Below are positions 8,649 through 16,242 of a stretch of 64,000 nucleotides of DNA, piece after piece; position 1 is the stretch's first letter; each line of letters begins with the position of its first letter. This DNA comes from Glaciihabitans tibetensis. Lineage in GTDB: Bacteria; Actinomycetota; Actinomycetes; Actinomycetales; Microbacteriaceae. The notes under the pieces were generated by a model that was not told the DNA's origin, did not search any database, and saw only the letters and a program-made list of their open reading frames with translations. Where the stretch lies: positions 1 to 64,000 of the forward strand of contig NZ_PVTL01000003.1 of assembly GCF_003003265.1 (NCBI RefSeq), read 5' to 3'. A program made the position numbers and the translations under genes.

Positions 8649-10703
8649 ATGGTGCACGCACTGCTCATCGTCGATGTTCAGAACGACTTCACCGAGGGTG
8701 GAGCCCTCGGGGTGAACGGGGGCGCAGCGGTTGCCCGTTCCATCACCGAGTTCCTTCGCGCTCATCCGGACCGGTACGACGTTGTCATCGCCTCCCGCGA
8801 CTGGCACGACGCAGACAACACCAACGGCGGACACTTCGCTTCCGATTCGCCCCCCGACTTCGTCGAGACGTGGCCGCGGCACTGCGTTGCGGGCACCTCT
8901 GGAGCCGAGTATCACCCCGAGCTCGATGCATCGCTCGTCGACATCCACGTCAAAAAGGGTCAGGGAAAACCCGCCTATTCGCTCTTTGAGGGGGTGACGG
9001 ATGACTCGGTGCCGGTCACCGAGACCCTCGACTCCCTGGGCGTCACCGACATCGACGTTGTGGGTATCGCCACGGACTACTGCGTGCGCGCCTCCGCACT
9101 CGACGCGCTCGCCAGCCGCGACCCCGACGGGCGGCAGCGCCACGTGCGCGTCTTCGCCGACCTGGTCGCGGGGGTCGCACAGGCCACGAGCGTCGCCGCG
9201 CTTGCCGAGCTGGAGGAAGTCGGGGTCGAGGTGGGGTCGAGCAACGAGACATCCGTTGTGAACAACGTTCCTTCCCAGCTGTTCATCGGGGGTGCGTGGG
9301 TCGATTCGGTAGCGGGCGGCACGTTTGACGTGTGCGATCCGGCGACCGGCCGGGTGATCAAGTCGATCGCGGACGCGACTGCGGAGGATGCCGCGCTGGC
9401 GATGGATGCTGCAGCCTCGGCTCAGGCCGGTTGGGCGGCCACGGCGCCCCGGGTGCGCGGCGAGATCCTTCGGACGGCATTCGACCTGCTGCAGGAGCGC
9501 GCCGACGAGTTCGCGCTGCTGATGACGCTCGAGATGGGCAAGCCGGTCGCCGAAGCCCGCGGTGAAGTGACCTACGGCGGTGAGTTTCTGCGCTGGTTCA
9601 GCGAGGAGGCCGTGCGGATCAGCGGGCGCTACGGGGTGAACCCCGAGGGCACCGGGCGCACCATTGTGACGCACGTGCCGGTCGGCCCGTCGTATCTGAT
9701 CACTCCGTGGAACTTTCCGCTGGCGATGGCGACCCGCAAGATCGCCCCGGCGCTCGCGGCCGGCTGCACGGTCATCATCAAACCGGCCGAGCTGACCCCG
9801 CTGACCACGCTCGCCATGGTGAAGCTGTTGCAGGACGCCGGGGTGCCCGCCGGGGTGGTCAACGTGCTCACCAGCACCGACAGCAAGGGAGTCTCCGCAC
9901 CGATCCTCGAAGACGCGCGCCTGCGCAAGCTCAGCTTCACGGGCTCCACCCCGGTCGGAGTGAGCCTGCTGAAGCAGGCCGCGGACCGGGTGTTGCGCAC
10001 CTCGATGGAGCTCGGCGGCAACGCTCCGTTCCTCGTGTTCGAGGATGCCGACCTCGACAGGGCGGTGGACGGCGCAATGCAGGCGAAGTTCCGCAACATC
10101 GGCCAGGCCTGCACCGCCGCGAACCGCTTTCTCGTGCACGAGTCGGTCGCCGCCGAGTTCGCCGAGCGGGTCACCGCCCGCGTGCGCGAGCTGCGGGTGG
10201 GCCGCGGCACCGAGTCGGGGGTGAGCATCGGGCCGCTGATCAACGAGGCCGCGATCGAGAAGGCCGACGCCCTGGTGCGTGACGCGGTGAACCGCGGCGC
10301 GACCGTGCTCATCGGCGGAAACCGCGTCGACCGGGAGGGCACCTTCTACGCGCCGACGGTTCTCACGGGGGTGACCGCGGGCAGCGACATCCTCAGCCAG
10401 GAAATATTTGGCCCGGTGCTGTCAATCAGCGAATTTACGGATGAAGCGGATGCCGTGGCGCAGGCCAACGACACCGAGTACGGCCTGGTTGGCTACGTTT
10501 TCACGCGCGATCTGGCACGGGGGCAGCGGCTGATCGAGAGCCTGCAGACCGGCATGATGGGACTCAACGTGGGGGTCGTGTCGAACGCCGGCGCCCCCTT
10601 CGGCGGGGTCAAGCAGTCGGGCCTCGGCCGTGAGGGTGGCCTCGAGGGAATCCACGAGTACCTGGAAACGAAGTACGTGCTCACGCCGGATCCGTTCGCG
10701 TGA
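8649..10703 (+). CDS. Nicotinamidase (PncA) - succinate-semialdehyde dehydrogenase (GabD) fusion
   Basis: 684 residues in one uninterrupted frame. Residues 1-195 are a complete nicotinamidase/pyrazinamidase: Asp9 in IVDVQNDF, Lys103 in HVKKG and Cys145 in ATDYCVRAS form the triad, and Asp51, His53, His62 and His78 are metal ligands. After a linker of about a dozen residues, SQLFIGGAWVDS begins a full NAD(P)-dependent aldehyde dehydrogenase with ITPWNFPLAM, the ELGG glutamate and the nucleophile Cys in GQACTAANR; its length and motifs match SSADH (GabD). No stop codon separates the halves. A GTG at 9258 could start a separate GabD, but it has no good ribosome site and the upstream half would still read through. 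ATG 8640 is an alternative start. Confidence 0.88.
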   Translation: MVHALLIVDVQNDFTEGGALGVNGGAAVARSITEFLRAHPDRYDVVIASRDWHDADNTNGGHFASDSPPDFVETWPRHCVAGTSGAEYHPELDASLVDIHVKKGQGKPAYSLFEGVTDDSVPVTETLDSLGVTDIDVVGIATDYCVRASALDALASRDPDGRQRHVRVFADLVAGVAQATSVAALAELEEVGVEVGSSNETSVVNNVPSQLFIGGAWVDSVAGGTFDVCDPATGRVIKSIADATAEDAALAMDAAASAQAGWAATAPRVRGEILRTAFDLLQERADEFALLMTLEMGKPVAEARGEVTYGGEFLRWFSEEAVRISGRYGVNPEGTGRTIVTHVPVGPSYLITPWNFPLAMATRKIAPALAAGCTVIIKPAELTPLTTLAMVKLLQDAGVPAGVVNVLTSTDSKGVSAPILEDARLRKLSFTGSTPVGVSLLKQAADRVLRTSMELGGNAPFLVFEDADLDRAVDGAMQAKFRNIGQACTAANRFLVHESVAAEFAERVTARVRELRVGRGTESGVSIGPLINEAAIEKADALVRDAVNRGATVLIGGNRVDREGTFYAPTVLTGVTAGSDILSQEIFGPVLSISEFTDEADAVAQANDTEYGLVGYVFTRDLARGQRLIESLQTGMMGLNVGVVSNAGAPFGGVKQSGLGREGGLEGIHEYLETKYVLTPDPFA

Positions 10704-10710
10704 GCGCCGG

Positions 10711-11388
10711 ATGAGTTACGACTCCGTTCCGCCCCCTGACTCGACCACCCTCGCCGACATCGCCACGCCCGTGGATGTCTCCGCGCGTTCGACCTCGGGG
10801 CGCACGATGGTGCTCGCGCTGCTGGGCGCCGCGGTGGTGCTCGCGGCCGTGGTGATTGGCATCGGCTGGTTCGTCGGCGCGATCGCCCATTCGGAGGCGG
10901 GATTCTGTGGCCGTGGCTCGGCGCCTTGCACCAGCCTCAGCGCGAACAGCGTCGAAGAGTATGCCGGCGTCGACCTGCCCGACGGCGCCACGATCACGGA
11001 GGGGTATTACCTCGACTGGACCACGTCAATGGTGCGCACCGAGACGCCAGAAGAGGCGCGTTTCTCTGCGGTGGTGCGCCTTCCCGAGGGAGCGGAGCCG
11101 CTCACGCTCGGGTCCTTGTACGGCGACGCGGGTGCAGGCGACGCGGGTGCTGGCGACGCCGGTGCAGGCGACGCCGGTGCCAGCGACGGCGGCGGCGCGG
11201 ACCAGGTTCCGGCAGACGTGGTCTCGCGCTGGGAGGAGGAACTCGACGACATCGTCTACTCCTCGCGTCTCGACGACAACGACCCGACCGATCCGCTGGT
11301 CCGTACCGTCCTCCGGGGTGTCGACGGCAGCGGCCGGCTCGTTTACGAGTTCACGGCGGTTCCCGCCGCGCGCGCAGGCGAGCGTTGA
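10711..11388 (+). CDS. Single-pass membrane protein, hypothetical
   Basis: 225 residues. A Pro/Ser/Thr-rich N-terminus of about 32 residues leads into one membrane segment (VLALLGAAVVLAAVVIGIGW). An extracytoplasmic domain follows with two close cysteines (FCGRGSAPC) and the segment TITEGYYLDWTTSM. A low-complexity stretch of GDAGA repeats lies at about residues 138-160, made by a 15-bp DNA repeat. I do not recognise a family. It starts 7 bp after the PncA-GabD stop and ends 20 bp before the RNA methyltransferase gene, so the three are probably one transcript. Confidence 0.75.
   Translation: MSYDSVPPPDSTTLADIATPVDVSARSTSGRTMVLALLGAAVVLAAVVIGIGWFVGAIAHSEAGFCGRGSAPCTSLSANSVEEYAGVDLPDGATITEGYYLDWTTSMVRTETPEEARFSAVVRLPEGAEPLTLGSLYGDAGAGDAGAGDAGAGDAGASDGGGADQVPADVVSRWEEELDDIVYSSRLDDNDPTDPLVRTVLRGVDGSGRLVYEFTAVPAARAGER
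11122..11181 (+). repeat. 15-bp in-frame tandem repeat (four units)
   Basis: Four copies of GGCGACGCSGGTGCN lie inside the coding sequence and encode the pentapeptide GDAGA. The unit is a multiple of three, so copy-number change would preserve the frame and vary the length of an extracytoplasmic linker. Confidence 0.95.
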
Positions 11389-11408
11389 GCGGGCAGACTG
11401 GGAGCACC

Positions 11409-12218
11409 ATGCCCGTCTTCACCATCACCGACCTCGCCGACTCGCGTCTCGTCGACTATGCCCACCAGACGGATGTCGCGCTGAAGAAGGCCCGCGGCAC
11501 CGAACACGGCCTGTACCTCGCCGAGTCCCTGCTCGTCTTCGAGCGGGCGCTGCGGGCCGGACACCGGCCGCGGTCAGTGCTGTCGCTCGGGGGATCGGTG
11601 GATGACGCGCTGGAGCTGCTCCGCCGCTACGACGCACAGGACACCCCGGTGTTCTCCGGCCCCGCCGCCCTGCTCGAGGAACTCACCGGCTACGTGCTGC
11701 ACCGCGGCCTGATCGCCTCGATGCACCGCCCGGCGCTTCCCGATCCGTCCGCGCTGCTGGCGTCGGCCCGCCGCATCGTGGTGCTCGAGAACGTGTCGGA
11801 TCCGACCAACGTCGGCGCGATCTTCCGTTCCGTCGCCGCGATCGGTGCCGATGCCGTGCTCGTCACCCCGCGCTGCTCGGACCCGTTCTACCGCCGCGCC
11901 ATCCGCGTGAGCATGGGGACGGTGCTGCAGGTTCCGTGGACCCGGGTCGGAGAGTGGGATGTCACCCGCCGCTCGCTCACCGAGGCAGGTTTCCACATCG
12001 CCGCACTGGCGCTCACGGACGAAGCGGTCGACCTGCGAGGTTTCGCCGCCACAGCTCCCGACCGGGTGGCCCTGGTGCTCGGCGCGGAGGGGGACGGGCT
12101 CACGGCAGAGGCCATTGCCGCCGCTCATACCGTGGTGCAGATTCCGATGGCCCACGGCATCGACAGCCTCAACGTCGCGGCGACAGCGGCCGTGGCGATG
12201 TACGCGCTCGCGCTGTAG
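11409..12218 (+). CDS. SpoU/TrmH-family RNA 2'-O-methyltransferase
   Basis: 269 residues. The N-terminal third resembles an RNA-binding L30e-like domain (GLYLAESLLVFERALRAG, then YVLHRGLIASM). The C-terminal SPOUT domain shows the three SpoU motifs: ENVSDPTNVGAIFRSVAAIG (motif 1, with the Asn and Arg), ALVLGAEGDGL (motif 2) and IPMAHGIDSLNVAATAAV (motif 3), forming the knotted S-adenosylmethionine site. It should methylate a ribose 2'-hydroxyl in rRNA or tRNA; the target nucleotide cannot be told from the sequence. It is probably the last gene of a transcript starting at the PncA-GabD fusion. Confidence 0.93.
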   Translation: MPVFTITDLADSRLVDYAHQTDVALKKARGTEHGLYLAESLLVFERALRAGHRPRSVLSLGGSVDDALELLRRYDAQDTPVFSGPAALLEELTGYVLHRGLIASMHRPALPDPSALLASARRIVVLENVSDPTNVGAIFRSVAAIGADAVLVTPRCSDPFYRRAIRVSMGTVLQVPWTRVGEWDVTRRSLTEAGFHIAALALTDEAVDLRGFAATAPDRVALVLGAEGDGLTAEAIAAAHTVVQIPMAHGIDSLNVAATAAVAMYALAL

Positions 12219-12253
12219 AGGGCATTACGCTCGGGCTGCAGCGCGCGTCGACG

Positions 12254-12805
12254 TCAGCTGAACCCCAGGCGGAAGCGCCATTGTGCGAAGAACTGAGGAA
12301 CCATCCAGCGCAGGTCCGAGGTGTACACGGCATATCCGGCAAAGAAGAGCACCGTGAATACCCCGACCGCGATGAACGCGGTCCGGAACGGGTGCGCCTC
12401 CCACCACGCGACGGCGAGGGGATAACGGGCGCGAATGGCCAAGGAATTGATCGGTTTTTCGATCACGACGGGCTCCTGGCCCGTCGCCGCGACGAGGCTG
12501 CGCATCTGCGTGCGGGTCCACTGCTGATCGGTTGCGCGGACAACCAGCCGGCCAGCGGAGTCCAATACGAAGACGTTCTCGGTCGTCGGAGCCATAAAGG
12601 CCATCAGTGATCGAACCGACAGCACGGTGCCGATGTCGGAGACCGCCACCGTCGTTGTTCTGCCGAACATGGTGGTGCGCGACAGCTCTCCATCGCCGAA
12701 GTCGATCCGGGTGTTGCGGAAATACAGCAAGATCCCGATACCGATGACAGCGAGCAGAACAATGAGGGCGACGAACACGCCGACCGGAGCGTCGCGCTGG
12801 CGCAC
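12254..12805 (-). CDS. Membrane protein, hypothetical; start uncertain
   Basis: From GTG 12805 the product has 183 residues with a membrane segment (FVALIVLLAVIGIGILLYF), a central domain of about 80 residues with beta character, and a second membrane segment near residues 147-160. The frame stays open upstream to a TGA at 12938-12940 and encodes a plausible hydrophobic segment (AVILLPLLVFLFV) just before GTG 12805, but the extension holds no ATG, GTG or TTG, only a CTG at 12937. The true protein may therefore start at a rare CTG, or the first segment is dead sequence. It is convergent with the RNA methyltransferase gene. Confidence 0.65.
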   Translation of the reverse strand: MRQRDAPVGVFVALIVLLAVIGIGILLYFRNTRIDFGDGELSRTTMFGRTTTVAVSDIGTVLSVRSLMAFMAPTTENVFVLDSAGRLVVRATDQQWTRTQMRSLVAATGQEPVVIEKPINSLAIRARYPLAVAWWEAHPFRTAFIAVGVFTVLFFAGYAVYTSDLRWMVPQFFAQWRFRLGFS

Positions 12806-12974
12806 GAAGAGGAATACCAGCAGCGGTAGGAGGATGACCGCGTTAGCGCCGATGGCCTTGCGGTATGCCGACGTGGACGGACGGATCGTTTCACTGGCGA
12901 TGAGGTTCCCCCGGTAGGTGCTCGGTCTGATGATCAGTCACGTATGGATCACCCTAATGCGACCAACACGCCGA

Positions 12975-14903
12975 CTACACGAGCAGCTGGTGCTTCGCGA
13001 GCTCCTTGTACAGGGGGGTAGAGACGACGAGTTCGGAGTGCGTGCCGACGCCGATGACCCGTCCGTGGTCGAGCACCACAATCTGGTCGGAGTCCACCAC
13101 GGTCGACAGGCGGTGCGCGATCACGATCAGGGTGCGGTTCTCGGCGACGGCGTCGATGGCTTCGCGCAGCATCTGTTCGTTGAGCCCGTCGAGCGACGAG
13201 GTGGATTCGTCGAGCAGCAGGATGGGAGGTGCCGACAGCAGAGCGCGGGCGATCGCCAACCGCTGGCGCTCCCCACCCGAGAGCATCACGCCGTCCTCAC
13301 CGACGGCTGCGCCGAGTCCGAGTTCGTTTCGTTCGAGCACCTCGGTGAGGTTGACGGCGTGGAGTACCGCGACGCACTCCTCGTCGGTGGCATCGGGGGA
13401 GGCGAGGGTAAGGTTCTCGCGGATGGTGCCGGCCAGCACGGGGGCGTCCTGTTCGACATACCCGATCTGGGAGCGCAGGTCGGTGCGCTCGAGCCCACGG
13501 ATGTCAACGCCGCCGAGGCGCACCACACCCTCCGTGGGGTCGTAGAAGCGCTCGATGAGAGCGAGGATGGTGCTCTTTCCCGCTCCGGACGGGCCCACGA
13601 GTGCGGTGCGCTGGCCGCGAGGGGCGCTGAAGGAGATGCCGTGCAGCACCGTGCGGTCGTGGGTGTTGGCCGCGTCGGCGTCGATCACGGCGTCGTCGAG
13701 AGGAATCGCGAGCACCGTTCCCGCGTCGGTGTCGCGCACCTGAGCGGTGGGCAGGCCGGCGGCGGCTAGCAGCTTCTCTGTCTCGCTTTTGTGCGCGGCG
13801 GCGGGATAGGTGAAGACGACGTTCTCGAAGCTGATTGCGTTGTCGCTTTCGATCGCGGCCGCCGCGGTGATGCGCGCGTCGTTGTCGTTCTCCGCGGGCA
13901 GGTCGACGATCTCCTGGATCCGTCCGAGCGCGCCGAGCGCCTGGTTGACGGAGTTGATCGCGCCGAATGCCTGCCCGAGCGGCATGATCATCATGAACAG
14001 GAACAGAATGAACGCGATGAGTTCTGCGATGGTGAGCTCCCCGGCGGCGACGCGGAATCCGCCGACCCCGAGAACAACGAGCAGTGAGGCCTGCAACGCG
14101 ATGTTGGCAATCGGCACCACGAGCGACGACACCTTCGCCACCCGCACGCCCATCTCCCACGCGCCCTCGGCGTTCTTCTCCACGACGGCGATCTCGCGGT
14201 CGGTCGCGTTGGAGGCGCGCACGGTGCGGATGGCGCTGATCACGCGTTCTACTGAGGCGGCCAGGTCACCGACCTTCTCCTGCTGCATGCGGCTGGCAAC
14301 GCGGATGCGCCCGGACAGGGTAACCACGCCGACGACCGAAATCGCGATGACCGCGACGGTCAGGCCGAGCAGCACCGGGTCGATGATGAACATGGCGATG
14401 AGCGCGCCGAGGAACAGGATCGCCCCGCCGACGGCGTCGACCAGACCCTGGGTGATGACCGCGTAGAGAAGCGTGGTGTCCGAGCCAACCCGCGAGACGA
14501 GGTCGCCGGTGCGGCGGGTGTCGAACTCGCTGATCGGCAGCCGCAGCATTCGGCGCACCAGCTGGCGACGGGCCGACAGCACCACGCTGGTTCCGGTGCG
14601 CTGGAGCAGGTAGTGCTGAAACCCGCTGAGAACGCCGGAAATGATCACGAGGCCGACGAGGGCCCAGATCAACGAGCCGAGGGCCTCGCCCTCCTGCACG
14701 AGTGCGATGACCTGGCTGACCAGCAGCGGTTGCAGCAGTGATGCACCCGCACCCAGGATGCTGAGCAGGATCACCAGCGCGAGCACCGGTTTGTGCTCGC
14801 TCAGGTAGGGAAGAAGCTGGGAGAACTTCGCCTTGGGCCCGGTGTCGTCGCCCGAGCCTCCGCGGGACGTTCGCGTGCGACGAGGGGTGGTGCTGGTGCT
14901 CAT
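12975..14903 (-). CDS. ABC exporter, fused membrane and ATPase domains
   Basis: 642 residues. An N-terminal cytoplasmic tail rich in Thr, Arg and Ser precedes a six-helix type I exporter domain (about residues 35-330) and a C-terminal ATPase. Walker A is GPSGAGKST at about residue 440, the signature is LSGGERQRLAIARAL, Walker B is PILLLDEST, and the H-loop is IAHRLS. Unusually, about 50 residues separate the A-loop strand (FENVVFTYPAA) from the VLHGISF strand that normally follows directly; this insert is charged and rich in Ala, Asp and Thr. Such half-transporters act as dimers exporting lipids, drugs or peptides. A homodimer is likely because no partner gene is adjacent. Confidence 0.93.
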   Translation of the reverse strand: MSTSTTPRRTRTSRGGSGDDTGPKAKFSQLLPYLSEHKPVLALVILLSILGAGASLLQPLLVSQVIALVQEGEALGSLIWALVGLVIISGVLSGFQHYLLQRTGTSVVLSARRQLVRRMLRLPISEFDTRRTGDLVSRVGSDTTLLYAVITQGLVDAVGGAILFLGALIAMFIIDPVLLGLTVAVIAISVVGVVTLSGRIRVASRMQQEKVGDLAASVERVISAIRTVRASNATDREIAVVEKNAEGAWEMGVRVAKVSSLVVPIANIALQASLLVVLGVGGFRVAAGELTIAELIAFILFLFMMIMPLGQAFGAINSVNQALGALGRIQEIVDLPAENDNDARITAAAAIESDNAISFENVVFTYPAAAHKSETEKLLAAAGLPTAQVRDTDAGTVLAIPLDDAVIDADAANTHDRTVLHGISFSAPRGQRTALVGPSGAGKSTILALIERFYDPTEGVVRLGGVDIRGLERTDLRSQIGYVEQDAPVLAGTIRENLTLASPDATDEECVAVLHAVNLTEVLERNELGLGAAVGEDGVMLSGGERQRLAIARALLSAPPILLLDESTSSLDGLNEQMLREAIDAVAENRTLIVIAHRLSTVVDSDQIVVLDHGRVIGVGTHSELVVSTPLYKELAKHQLLV

Positions 14904-14971
14904 GCTGCGGCTTTCTGAAAATTGCGAAAGGGGGCCGTAAGAAACGCTAACCCACGATCACGCGCGCCGCG

Positions 14972-15118
14972 TCAATGGCGGCCGTAACGTTCGCGTACGG
15001 CCCGGCGGGACACCCCGAGAGCCAGGGCAATGAGCTGCCATGGTGCGCCGGCGTTTCGGCCTGATGGACATGTGGTGGGGATGGTGCGATGAGGCGGATG
15101 CCGAGTGCCGCCGGTCAC
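14972..15118 (-). pseudogene. Helix-turn-helix C-terminal fragment
   Basis: A 48-codon frame from GTG 15118 ends with APWQLIALALGVSRRAVRERYGR, which closely resembles the C-terminal helix-turn-helix of small actinobacterial proteins ending W..IA.ALGVSRQAVH.RYG. The expected upstream coiled or Clp-N-like part is absent and the preceding residues (TGGTRHPPHRT and following) look non-coding. I read this as a decayed remnant between the ABC exporter and SRPBCC genes, or a very small intact HTH protein. No ribosome site is obvious. Confidence 0.35.
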
Positions 15119-15204
15119 AGCGGTGCGGCCGCACCCCGGGGGATACGACCGCACGGCAACGCTCAACCAGCGAGCTACGAACCAGCGCGCGGCTGAGGGC
15201 GCGG

Positions 15205-15702
15205 CTAGCGCGCGACCGGCTCCAGGAGCAGCTCGTCTATCTGCCCCATGGCATCGCGCATGCCCTCTTCCATCCCCATAGCGAGGACCCGGTTGAACTG
15301 CTCCTCGCTGGTGAAGTACGAGGTCGTCGTCATCCGGGTTCCGCCGTCGATGCTCTCGAGCGTGACCACCGCGTGCCCCGGTTCGATCGCGGGATCCGGA
15401 TCGCCGTTGTCGTCGGCAAACCCGTCGTCGAATTCGAACCGGTGCGGCGCTTCGATTACGGTGATGGTCCACCAGCCCCGCGGTTTCTCGCCTTCAGGGG
15501 TGGTCATGTAGTACTTCGACGTTCCGCCCGTCACAAACTCGTGCTGCTCGAACGTGGCCGGATAGTTCGGTGGACCCCACCAGCGCTCCAGCTGCCGCGG
15601 GTCTTCCCAGAGTTGCCAGACCCGTTCGACGGTCGCGTCGAATTCGGCAACAAAGGTGAGCGTCAATGCGGTGGTGTCCTTGTCGATGCTGACTACGGTC
15701 AT
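15205..15702 (-). CDS. SRPBCC/AHSA1-domain protein
   Basis: 165 residues with the START-like SRPBCC fold: EFDATVERVWQLWEDPRQLERWWGPP near the N-terminus is the classic AHSA1 opening, YPATFEQHEF and the GWWTITVIEAPHRFEF strands follow, and the C-terminal helix contains GMEEGMRDAMGQIDELL. A strong GGAAAGGAAAA ribosome site precedes the ATG. It lies 23 bp downstream of an ArsR-family gene, an arrangement common for this pair, in which the ArsR protein represses both. These proteins bind hydrophobic ligands; the ligand is unknown. Confidence 0.9.
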   Translation of the reverse strand: MTVVSIDKDTTALTLTFVAEFDATVERVWQLWEDPRQLERWWGPPNYPATFEQHEFVTGGTSKYYMTTPEGEKPRGWWTITVIEAPHRFEFDDGFADDNGDPDPAIEPGHAVVTLESIDGGTRMTTTSYFTSEEQFNRVLAMGMEEGMRDAMGQIDELLLEPVAR

Positions 15703-15725
15703 GATAATTTTCCTTTCCGGTTGGG

Positions 15726-16130
15726 TTATTTGTCCGTCTGTTCTTTTGTCGCTTCTTTCGGGTGGTCGTCCGCTGAGAGAATCTGGGCCATTCGCAGCGC
15801 GCGCTGGTTCCAGAGGTCTTCGTAGGCCTTGATCAGATGGGATGCCACGCGCAGGGTTGACGGATTGCCGTACACGATTTGCTCCCTTCCACGCTTCTCC
15901 TTGGTGACGAGCGACGCGCGCTGGAGCACGGCGACGTGCTTCTGTACTGCGGCGAAGCTCATGGCGTAGTGCTCGGCGAGGGACGAGACGGACTGCTCCC
16001 GCTCAATCGTTCGCGCGATGATGTCCCGTCGAGTGGAGTCGGCCAGGGCGTGAAACAGCAGATCCACGTCCGCGTTCTCGATGCGGTCGGCTACTTTGCT
16101 GCCCTGCGGTGCTTCGATTCCTACAACCAT
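15726..16130 (-). CDS. ArsR-family winged-helix repressor
   Basis: 134 residues from ATG 16130. The core reads LLFHALADSTRRDIIARTI, then SVSSLAEHYAMSFAAVQKHVAVLQRASLV, the recognition-helix region of ArsR proteins without metal-binding cysteines, and ends with a wing (KEKRGREQIVYG). An upstream extension to 16175 would encode part of the operator and is less likely. The promoter (TTGCGC at 16163-16168, an 18-bp spacer, TAACGT at 16139-16144, minus strand) places transcription at or near the ATG, so the message is probably leaderless. It heads the two-gene unit with the SRPBCC protein and is probably autoregulated. Confidence 0.88.
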   Translation of the reverse strand: MVVGIEAPQGSKVADRIENADVDLLFHALADSTRRDIIARTIEREQSVSSLAEHYAMSFAAVQKHVAVLQRASLVTKEKRGREQIVYGNPSTLRVASHLIKAYEDLWNQRALRMAQILSADDHPKEATKEQTDK

Positions 16131-16139
16131 TTGGTTGTA
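16122..16139. promoter_or_regulatory. Perfect inverted repeat over the arsR start codon (candidate operator)
   Basis: TACAACCATTTGGTTGTA is a perfect dyad of 8-bp arms around a 2-bp centre. It overlaps the ATG of the ArsR gene (complement of 16128-16130) and abuts the -10 TAACGT. A repressor bound here would block both initiation of transcription and the first codons. ArsR proteins next to SRPBCC genes often have this kind of ACAACC/GGTTGT dyad, from memory. Binding is inferred. Confidence 0.7.
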
Positions 16140-16242
16140 CGTTAGCGCGCTGACTGCGCGCTGCGCAAGGCCCAAATTGTCCGGCCGCCTCCCCGCCCTG
16201 GTGCCCGGATAGAATGGGACCCCACGAAACGGGGACTGCAGG

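Noticed and set aside
9258..10703. gabD as a separate gene starting at GTG 9258
   Set aside because: There is no stop codon between the nicotinamidase and dehydrogenase parts and no ribosome site before 9258, so the fusion reading is the direct one. An additional internal start cannot be excluded.
14972..15472. 166-codon minus-strand frame containing the HTH fragment
   Set aside because: Most of it lies antisense or out of frame to the SRPBCC gene; only the last 48 codons look protein-like.
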